In this document: positions 5,588 to 9,377 of the stretch, in pieces
Position numbering within the stretch: position 1 is the first letter of the stretch
Layout: each line of letters begins with the position of its first letter
Source of the DNA: Clostridia bacterium
Lineage (GTDB): Bacteria; Bacillota; Clostridia; Oscillospirales; CAG-272
Assembly: GCA_017452565.1 (NCBI GenBank)
Contig: JAFTMF010000107.1
Location: 1-9,377, forward strand
Reading direction: 5' to 3'
Length of the DNA stretch: 9,377 nt
Position numbers and translations under genes: made by a program
The notes under the pieces: generated by a model
Databases searched by the model: none
What the model saw: the letters and a program-made list of their open reading frames with translations, nothing else
Told to the model about the DNA's origin: nothing

Positions 5588-7141
5588 TCAATACGGAACG
5601 TCCTCGGTGAGAGATACGATGATCTCCTTCAGCTTCTCTCCCAGCTTGTCGGGTTTGACGCCGATCTGCTCTGCAACCGCATCCATTTCCCAATCGGTGA
5701 TGGTCATCAGATTCCGATACTTTCGGGGGATCTCGGGAGACTCGGCGTCCTCGTAGATGTCCACGGTCAGCCCGATTTTCACGGTTCCGTCGCCTTCGCC
5801 CGTGCCCTTGATTTGCAGATGATCCAGCGTGATCCGCTGCACGCCGTCGCCCTCGCTCTTGATTCCGCGGAGAATGTATTCCACCGGCACGTTTCCATCC
5901 CGCATGCTCAGGGACAGCTGATAATTGCCGTCCGCCTCTGCAAGATAGTGCAGATCCATCACCGTGAGCATCGTTCCACGATTGGTGAGCCCGGCAAGCT
6001 CCACACGGAACTCGTTGGCGTTCTGAGTCAGGCGAATCTCCATCGTCTTGGTGCCCTTCGAGGACATAGACAGAACGGCGTAGCCGGTCTGAATGGTGTC
6101 CAGCGACAAGCGGGTCATCGGGCCGTCCTCGTTTTCCAAGGTCACGGAGAGTCCCTGCAAGCGGCGGCTAAAGGGAGTGTATTCCATCCGCACGGTCAGG
6201 GAAACCTTCAGGGTGCGGTAGTTCTCGGCACTCTTCTCGGCCTGCTCCATCAGCCACTCAAACTCCTCGGTCCAGTTGGCGAAATCGTCCACTTGGGGGT
6301 CCATAGGAGAGTAGGCATCCAGATAAGCGATCAGCTCCTCGTCGGTGGTGAGGGCAGAGAAGAAGGAGTAGATGGCATCCTCCAGCGCCTCGGGGGAAAG
6401 GGTGATTACCATCTCACGGTTGTCGCCCTTCTCGCTGATCTCGATATCCGCATCATCCAGCAGACAGTCAATGAGCAGATCGTAATACTCGCCGCCGAAA
6501 TCCACCGATGCGGTGGGCTCTTCGGCGTGATAAGCACGCTCGAACTCCCAAAGTGCCTGCTCCAAATCGTACAGCTCGTGCTTGTAAAGGGGAATGCCGT
6601 ATTTGCCCTCGGCGGTGGGGTGGAAGATGGAGGTCTCAAACTGCTGATAAATGCCCTCGGGCTTGATGCCGTACACCTTGCCGTCCAAAGTGGAGCCGGC
6701 TACCATAATGGCATTGGGGGTGGCATAGAAGCGATATTTCTCACCGTCCACGGCAAGCTGTGCCACACGGCCGCGGCCGGAGAGAGCGTACAGATCGAAG
6801 TGGATGGGGGAGTGATGGACTTTGCCGTTGAGCAGCTCCATATGAATCTTGTCCGCATCCTCCACCTCGGCCAAGGCGGCAAAGATGGAATCGTCGCCCA
6901 TCCAGGTCTTGGCATAGCCGGCGAGGGTTTGGTTGAGGATGGTCTTGGGTCGGGTAAACCAAAATGCGACGAGCCCGAACAGCAAGATCAGGCAGGCAAG
7001 TGGGATGACGATAAAAGGCCAAATAGTCCGGCGCTTTTTGCCGGAGAGCATAAACATCGGTTCATCCGCAGCGGGAGCAGAAGGGGAAGCAGATTCCGCA
7101 GGCTCGGGGGTAGGGATGGGGTCGAAGGTAGATTCGTTCAT
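5588..7141 (-). CDS. Membrane-anchored extracytoplasmic protein of unknown function
   Basis: This is a 517-residue protein. A cytoplasmic Pro/Ala/Ser/Glu-rich tail (1-34) is followed by a basic KKRR stop (35-38) and one hydrophobic helix (41-62). About 455 hydrophilic residues then lie outside the cell, by the positive-inside rule. The outer part is acidic and, judging by eye, beta-rich. It has no cysteines, no obvious catalytic motif, no sortase LPxTG and no lipobox. The overall build recalls uncharacterised Clostridia membrane proteins (perhaps DUF6583-like), but I cannot confirm a family. AAGGAG (7148-7153) lies 6 bases before the ATG, and a consensus promoter is at 7192-7220. It is a single-gene unit, divergent from tRNA-Ser and convergent with glmM. 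The long plus-strand frame at 5813-7171 is its shadow. Confidence 0.85.
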   Translation of the reverse strand: MNESTFDPIPTPEPAESASPSAPAADEPMFMLSGKKRRTIWPFIVIPLACLILLFGLVAFWFTRPKTILNQTLAGYAKTWMGDDSIFAALAEVEDADKIHMELLNGKVHHSPIHFDLYALSGRGRVAQLAVDGEKYRFYATPNAIMVAGSTLDGKVYGIKPEGIYQQFETSIFHPTAEGKYGIPLYKHELYDLEQALWEFERAYHAEEPTASVDFGGEYYDLLIDCLLDDADIEISEKGDNREMVITLSPEALEDAIYSFFSALTTDEELIAYLDAYSPMDPQVDDFANWTEEFEWLMEQAEKSAENYRTLKVSLTVRMEYTPFSRRLQGLSVTLENEDGPMTRLSLDTIQTGYAVLSMSSKGTKTMEIRLTQNANEFRVELAGLTNRGTMLTVMDLHYLAEADGNYQLSLSMRDGNVPVEYILRGIKSEGDGVQRITLDHLQIKGTGEGDGTVKIGLTVDIYEDAESPEIPRKYRNLMTITDWEMDAVAEQIGVKPDKLGEKLKEIIVSLTEDVPY

Positions 7142-7191
7142 ATAGTTCTCCTTTCGGGGGATGATTACTGAATCGGTTGGTTAGTACAATT

Positions 7192-7220
7192 ATTATACAG
7201 TAGAACCCCGCCGTTGTCAA
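7192..7220 (-). promoter_or_regulatory. Sigma-A promoter of the 517-residue membrane protein gene
   Basis: On the minus strand TTGACA (7215-7220) and TATAAT (7192-7197) are separated by 17 bases, a perfect consensus. Initiation near 7185 leaves a leader of about 45 bases. It diverges from the tRNA-Ser promoter, whose -35 box begins about 50 bases away. Confidence 0.85.
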
Positions 7221-7249
7221 GAGGGAAGGGGAGGTTGGCGATTAGTTCA

Positions 7250-7263
7250 CAAATTGTTTACAA
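7250..7263. promoter_or_regulatory. 14-base motif upstream of the tRNA-Ser promoter
   Basis: CAAATTGTTTACAA differs by one base from the inverted motif upstream of glmM (3843-3856). It lies 9 bases from the -35 box of the tRNA gene. Its function is unknown. Confidence 0.3.
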
Positions 7264-7272
7264 TATCCCCTA

Positions 7273-7301
7273 TTGCAAAGTTGCGAAAGATATGCTATAA
7301 T
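7273..7301 (+). promoter_or_regulatory. Promoter of tRNA-Ser
   Basis: TTGCAA (7273-7278, 4 of 6 consensus) lies 17 bases before a perfect TATAAT (7296-7301) with an extended TG at 7293-7294. The mature tRNA begins 15 bases after the -10 box, leaving a short 5' leader for RNase P. Confidence 0.8.
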
Positions 7302-7315
7302 ATTTCAGCGGCTAC

Positions 7316-7406
7316 GGAGAAGTACTCAAGTAGGTGAAGAGGCGCCCCTGCTAAGGGTGTAGGTCGGGAAACCGGCGCGAGAGTTCGAATCTCTCTTTCT
7401 CCGCCA
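7316..7406 (+). tRNA. tRNA-Ser(GCU), reads AGC/AGU codons
   Basis: This is a complete 91-base gene with an encoded CCA. The acceptor stem GGAGAAG (7316-7322) pairs with TTTCTCC (7396-7402), with a G-T closing pair and discriminator G7403. A 3 bp D-stem CTC/GAG follows. The anticodon stem CGCCC/GGGTG encloses the loop CTGCTAA, giving anticodon GCT. A long variable arm (GGTCGG-GAAA-CCGG region) is typical of class II serine tRNAs. The T-arm is GAGAG-TTCGAAT-CTCTC (7379-7395). It is a single-gene unit with its own promoter and terminator. Confidence 0.97.
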
Positions 7407-7442
7407 AAATAAAAAGGAGCACACAGTGCTCCTTTTTATTTT
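7407..7442 (+). terminator. Terminator of tRNA-Ser
   Basis: At least 16 perfect base pairs (AAATAAAAAGGAGCAC with GTGCTCCTTTTTATTT) around an ACA loop begin at the base after the CCA end. The T-rich right arm makes it a strong rho-independent terminator. The A-rich left arm makes it usable in both directions. Confidence 0.93.
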
Positions 7443-7468
7443 GCCGAAACATGGTGGGGGAGAACTCT

Positions 7469-7501
7469 CTCCCATTTTTGCAAGGCAAAAATGGGAGTTT
7501 T
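7469..7501 (+). terminator. Second hairpin-plus-T-run downstream of tRNA-Ser
   Basis: CTCCCATTTTTGC (7469-7481) pairs over 13 bp with 7485-7497 around an AAG loop, followed by TTTT. Its left arm overlaps the right arm of a smaller stem, GGGAGA/TCTCCC (7458-7473), so the two are mutually exclusive. No gene lies immediately before it, so it is either a backup or part of an imported segment. Confidence 0.65.
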
Positions 7502-7518
7502 GCGCGAGATTTCGAATT
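7502..7518. repeat. Fragment resembling the tRNA-Ser variable/T-arm junction
   Basis: GCGCGAGATTTCGAATT matches 15 of 17 bases of 7375-7391 in the tRNA, including the TTCGAAT loop. Only this short part is present. With the fragment at 7552 it points to repeated rearrangement at this tRNA. It is short enough to be chance. Confidence 0.35.
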
Positions 7519-7551
7519 ACGATCGGCTTGTACAAACGTCAGCGCAAAACA

Positions 7552-7578
7552 GAGTTCAGAATCTCTCTTTCTCCGCCA
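7552..7578 (+). pseudogene. Duplicated 3' end of tRNA-Ser (relic or attachment-site-like)
   Basis: The 27 bases from GAGTTCAGAATC to TCTCCGCCA repeat the last 26 bases of the intact tRNA (7381-7406), including CCA, with one inserted A that breaks the T-loop. No tRNA body precedes it, so it cannot be a functional tRNA. A separate terminator follows (7587). A duplicated tRNA 3' end is what tyrosine-integrase elements leave behind, and only 145 bases separate the copies here. A decayed tandem tRNA copy is the alternative. Confidence 0.7.
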
Positions 7579-7586
7579 GCAAAAAT

Positions 7587-7621
7587 CGCACCTTTGTCTT
7601 CCAGACAAAGGTGCGTTTTTT
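7587..7621 (+). terminator. Terminator following the duplicated tRNA 3' end
   Basis: A 13 bp perfect stem CGCACCTTTGTCT/AGACAAAGGTGCG (7587-7599 and 7603-7615) with loop TCC is followed by six Ts. Its place relative to the copied CCA mirrors that of the terminator at 7407 relative to the intact tRNA. It may be the original tRNA-Ser terminator. It also marks the left edge of hairpin array 2. Confidence 0.88.
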
Positions 7622-7623
7622 GA

Positions 7624-7826
7624 ATGAAGCGCGCCTTGCGGCGCATGAAGACGCTTCGCTAATGAAGCAGCCTTCGGCTATGAAGCGTGGCTTCGCCACA
7701 TGAGGATGCGCGCTTCGCTTCGTGTTCCGCTTGTGGAACGCTTCATGGCAATTGCAACTTGTTGCAGTTACCGCTTCATATCGCCGTAGGCGATGCTTCA
7801 TTGATGCTACACAAGGCTTTGCCTTG
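7624..7826. repeat. Symmetric hairpin array with ATGAAGC/GCTTCAT spacer words (array 2)
   Basis: This 203-base block follows the same plan as array 1 with different sequence. ATGAAGC or close variants lie at 7624, 7645, 7662, 7680 and 7700. They alternate with GCGCC-TTGC-GGCGC, AGCC-TTC-GGCT and GTGGC-TTC-GCCAC. After a turning point near 7706-7723 the word is inverted: GCTTCAT at 7740, 7773 and 7795, between GTTCC/GGAAC (7724-7739), a 12-pair stem at 7747-7772 with one mismatch, ATCGCC-GTA-GGCGAT (7780-7794) and finally CAAGGC-TTT-GCCTTG (7812-7826). No gene is present. Confidence 0.82.
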
Positions 7827-7852
7827 ATCTGTTCACGAAAATGTGATATAAT
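7824..7852 (+). promoter_or_regulatory. Promoter at the right edge of array 2
   Basis: TTGATC (7824-7829) and TATAAT (7847-7852) with an extended TG are spaced by 17 bases. The -35 box overlaps the last stem of array 2. No coding start with an SD follows closely, so it may serve a small RNA or a lost tRNA gene. Confidence 0.55.
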
Positions 7853-7858
7853 AAAGCA

Positions 7859-7930
7859 AGGAAAGGCGCCGGTTGCTCTCGCTTTTGTCGCATCGCCGCT
7901 TGCGGGAGTATAGTTCGAATCCCCCTGCAA
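7859..7930 (+). ncRNA. Possible structured RNA or tRNA relic
   Basis: Transcription from the promoter at 7824-7852 would enter this stretch. GCAAG (7856-7860) can pair with CTTGC (7899-7903) and GGCG (7865-7868) with CGCC (7894-7897). Further on, GTTCGAATCCCCC (7913-7925) looks like a tRNA T-loop and 3' T-stem strand, but the matching 5' strand is interrupted and no CCA or acceptor stem is seen. It is not a functional tRNA; RNA status is speculative. Confidence 0.25.
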
Positions 7931-7964
7931 TAATCACAATCTTAATACAAATTGCGTTTTTCCA

Positions 7965-7993
7965 TTGACAAATTGCACCGTGTGTGGTATAAT
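7965..7993 (+). promoter_or_regulatory. Sigma-A promoter of the 160-residue membrane protein gene
   Basis: TTGACA (7965-7970), a 17-base spacer and TATAAT (7988-7993) with an extended TG match consensus completely. Initiation near 8000 gives a leader of about 50 bases, including a small CTACG-ATGG-CGTAG stem. Confidence 0.88.
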
Positions 7994-8050
7994 TAAACCA
8001 AGCCTACGATGGCGTAGCGCACGATCGAATGACCAAAAAGGAGAAACACG

Positions 8051-8533
8051 ATGAAAGAATTTGTAAAGCATCCGGTTTACGGTGAAATCGTATATGACGA
8101 AAGCTTTTGGAGCGGCAAAAAAACGCTGACGATCAATGGAGCGACTGCGCAGGCTCTATCCAAGACGGAGTTTATGGTAAACGACCAAAAGGCGCAGGTG
8201 AAAGGCAATCTGTTTACGGGCGTCAACCTGTACATAGAGGGGGAGACGGTGCAGTTGTCTCCCAAGGCGAGTTGGTTTGAAATCGCTTTTGCGATTCTCC
8301 CGTTCGTGTTTTTAATGGTTTGGGGAAACAGTGCAGCGCTCTGTGAGATTTTCCCCGTGGTAGGCGGAGCGATTGGCGGTGCTCTGGGCGGTTTTGGCGG
8401 GGTGATTTCATTGTATTTAATGAAACAACAAAAGGCTCGACTTGCCAAAGCTGTTTTCGGAATCCTTATGACGGTAGCAACCGTTTTCATTGCATTTATT
8501 TTGGCCGTTGCCCTTCTATCGCTGGTAGGGTAA
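8051..8533 (+). CDS. Small membrane protein of unknown function (160 aa)
   Basis: The N-terminal half (1-72) is hydrophilic and looks beta-rich, with alternating short strands and turns (HPVYGEIVYDESFWSG, then LTINGATA). Three hydrophobic segments follow: 75-91, a glycine-rich one at about 100-124 containing GGAIGGALGGFGG, and 134-158. A basic cytoplasm-type loop KQQKARLAK lies between the last two. No signal peptide, catalytic motif or recognised family is evident. AAGGAG (8038-8043) lies 7 bases before the ATG and fixes the start. It is a single-gene unit with a consensus promoter and a strong terminator at 8556. The glycine-rich helix could pack tightly against another helix or partner; this is inference. 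Confidence 0.85.
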   Translation: MKEFVKHPVYGEIVYDESFWSGKKTLTINGATAQALSKTEFMVNDQKAQVKGNLFTGVNLYIEGETVQLSPKASWFEIAFAILPFVFLMVWGNSAALCEIFPVVGGAIGGALGGFGGVISLYLMKQQKARLAKAVFGILMTVATVFIAFILAVALLSLVG

Positions 8534-8555
8534 GGTCAAAGTATCTTTACATAAG

Positions 8556-8589
8556 ACGGAAAAGGACACCGCTCGGTGTCCTTTTCCGT
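8556..8589 (+). terminator. Terminator of the 160-residue membrane protein gene
   Basis: A 15 bp perfect stem, ACGGAAAAGGACACC with GGTGTCCTTTTCCGT, closes on a GCTC loop 23 bases after the stop codon. The T-run is inside the right arm rather than after it. Confidence 0.75.
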
Positions 8590-8595
8590 TCCCTC

Positions 8596-8619
8596 GGCGC
8601 CCTGCCAAGTATTTACACT
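8596..8619. repeat. Short direct repeat, copy 1 (after a terminator)
   Basis: GGCGCCCTGCCAAGTATTTACA recurs at 9212-9232 with one base missing. Each copy lies shortly after a terminator and just before or within promoter sequence. Confidence 0.5.
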
Positions 8620-8641
8620 TCCTTCACGGGCAGTTCATAAT
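8612..8641 (+). promoter_or_regulatory. Likely promoter of the 145-residue membrane protein gene
   Basis: TTTACA (8612-8617, 5 of 6) and CATAAT (8636-8641, 5 of 6) are 18 bases apart. An alternative -10 TATGAT lies at 8644-8649. The leader would be about 78 bases. Confidence 0.45.
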
Positions 8642-8725
8642 TGTATGATAGCATTATCACACTACCGATAACAGACCACCAAACGAGCGGTGCTTGCTGT
8701 TGCGGTTTGCTTCAAGGAGGACGAT

Positions 8726-9163
8726 ATGAAAACTGCTTTTCAAATTATGACAGGTATGCTTTGCGAAGTGGCTTGGGTGGCACACAATAACGTACTTGTG
8801 TTTGGTGCTGTGTGGCTCACAACCTTCCTTTCTCTCGATTGGGATCGAGGGGGCTTTTACTGGGTATTGCTCATTCTTGTGCCGATTTTGGCTGCTCTGC
8901 TGATTGTGCTGACATGGTTTGGTTTGCCCACCCACAAGTCCACGTTGTACGGTGCACCCATCCTGCTGATCGGCTACATGATGGGATTTGGAGATATATT
9001 CCTGTTTTTCCCGATCCCTTTTTTGCATATCGCCAATTACGTCCACTGGACGGTGTCGGCATTGCTCTTCACCCTTGCAACCCTTGCCCTGCAAAACCTC
9101 ATCCTGCTGATCCGCAGAGCCATCCGGCAAAGAGCCTCTGCCAAAGGCGCTGCTGGGGCATAA
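8726..9163 (+). CDS. Small four-helix membrane protein of unknown function (145 aa)
   Basis: Four hydrophobic segments are visible (about 22-38, 43-65, 75-98 and 107-129), separated by short loops, with a basic, Ala-rich cytoplasm-type tail (RRAIRQRASAKG). Histidines at 20, 70, 101 and 108 lie near helix ends. No family is recognised. The start at ATG 8726 is favoured by AAGGAGG (8714-8720) 5 bases upstream. An upstream in-frame GTG at 8690 would add 12 residues but has no SD and would place the real SD inside the gene. It is a single-gene unit ended by the terminator at 9180. A 220-codon minus-strand frame overlaps it completely and is treated as a shadow because it lacks an SD and is rich in His, Gln and Lys. 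Confidence 0.8.
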   Translation: MKTAFQIMTGMLCEVAWVAHNNVLVFGAVWLTTFLSLDWDRGGFYWVLLILVPILAALLIVLTWFGLPTHKSTLYGAPILLIGYMMGFGDIFLFFPIPFLHIANYVHWTVSALLFTLATLALQNLILLIRRAIRQRASAKGAAGA

Positions 9164-9179
9164 ACCCATCGGCAGAATC

Positions 9180-9201
9180 AGCCCCCGAAAGGGGGCTTTT
9201 T
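9180..9201 (+). terminator. Terminator of the 145-residue membrane protein gene
   Basis: AGCCCCC (9180-9186) and GGGGGCT (9191-9197) pair perfectly around a GAAA tetraloop and are followed by TTTT, 16 bases after the stop codon. This is a classical rho-independent terminator. Confidence 0.92.
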
Positions 9202-9211
9202 CGTCGCCCTT

Positions 9212-9234
9212 GGCGCCCTGCCAATATTTACATT
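9212..9234. repeat. Short direct repeat, copy 2 (after a terminator)
   Basis: GGCGCCCTGCCAATATTTACA matches copy 1 at 8596 apart from one missing G, and sits 10 bases after a terminator as copy 1 does. Confidence 0.5.
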
Positions 9235-9269
9235 GCTTTCGGAAGATTGGGCGAGAGTGACGCACCCGA

Positions 9270-9298
9270 TTGACAAATCGCATCCTATGTGCTATAAT
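9270..9298 (+). promoter_or_regulatory. Sigma-A promoter of the gene at the right edge
   Basis: TTGACA (9270-9275), a 17-base spacer and TATAAT (9293-9298) with an extended TG are all at consensus. Initiation near 9305 leaves a leader of only about 25 bases before the ATG at 9330. Confidence 0.88.
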
Positions 9299-9329
9299 GC
9301 CGTTACAAACTACAATCATGGAGGCCCCT

Positions 9330-9377
9330 ATGGACTATGACTTCACCCTGCGCTTGCCCCTGGAGGGCGGGCAGGCA
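9330..9377 (+). CDS. N-terminal fragment of an unidentified protein (cut by window end)
   Basis: Sixteen codons are visible, MDYDFTLRLPLEGGQA, running off the window. TGGAGG (9319-9324) lies 5 bases before this ATG. An in-frame ATG at 9318 is possible, but its own SD would then be missing. The strong promoter at 9270 supports a real gene. No function can be assigned from this length. Confidence 0.7.
   Translation, partial: MDYDFTLRLPLEGGQA

Noticed and set aside
5813..7171. 452-codon plus-strand frame opposite the 517-residue membrane protein
   Set aside because: The minus-strand gene has a consensus promoter, SD, membrane helix and terminator. The plus frame has no start signals and an implausible His/Gly/Leu composition.
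7326..7930. Minus-strand frames across tRNA-Ser and array 2 (69, 85 and 124 codons)
   Set aside because: The first two translate the antisense of the tRNA gene (giving ERFELSRRFPDLHP), a common false annotation. The third is made of the array repeats and has no SD.
8657..9319. 220-codon minus-strand frame opposite the 145-residue membrane protein
   Set aside because: The plus-strand gene has an AAGGAGG site, four hydrophobic helices and a terminator. The minus frame lacks an SD and reads through that terminator and the promoter at 9270.

Overview
The window looks like chromosomal DNA from a Gram-positive anaerobe of the class Clostridia, most likely an uncultured gut Oscillospirales relative. 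This is inferred from strong Shine-Dalgarno sites (AGGAGG, AAGGAG), near-consensus sigma-A promoters (TTGACA / extended TGnTATAAT with 16-17 base spacers), a GlmM of Firmicutes type, an encoded tRNA CCA end, and many short palindromic intergenic repeats. No taxonomic marker is present, so the placement is tentative.

Layout. Positions 1-50 hold the tail of an unidentified plus-strand gene, followed by a terminator (95-120) and a small element with inverted ends (176-334). Positions 428-3373 carry a compact three-gene operon on the minus strand. In transcription order it encodes an HSL-type alpha/beta hydrolase, a condensation-like acyltransferase (alcohol acetyltransferase/COG4908-like), and a zinc-ribbon multi-pass membrane protein. 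The first two genes overlap by 4 bases. Positions 3374-3860 contain no gene but carry an 80 bp sequence twice, plus a decayed third piece. Next comes glmM (3963-5342, plus), with its own strong promoter, for phosphoglucosamine mutase of cell-wall precursor synthesis. It converges with a 517-residue membrane-anchored protein of unknown function (5588-7141, minus). The gap between them is filled by a symmetric array of small hairpins separated by a 7-base word.

Positions 7273-7442 hold a complete tRNA-Ser(GCU) gene with promoter and terminator. About 145 bases downstream is a second, partial copy of the tRNA 3' end with its own terminator, then a second symmetric hairpin array built on a different 7-base word (7624-7826), and a promoter with a possible structured RNA or tRNA relic. 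The right side has two small membrane-protein genes (8051-8533 and 8726-9163), each a single-gene transcription unit with promoter and terminator. A strong promoter then leads into a gene cut by the window edge (9330 onward).

The genes do not form one pathway. glmM and tRNA-Ser are housekeeping genes, and the hydrolase/acyltransferase/zinc-ribbon operon is the only clear functional cassette. The most unusual content is intergenic: two hairpin arrays of the same architecture but unrelated sequence, the duplicated tRNA 3' end, the 80 bp repeat pair and the inverted-end element. I see no phage, CRISPR, transposase or defence genes.
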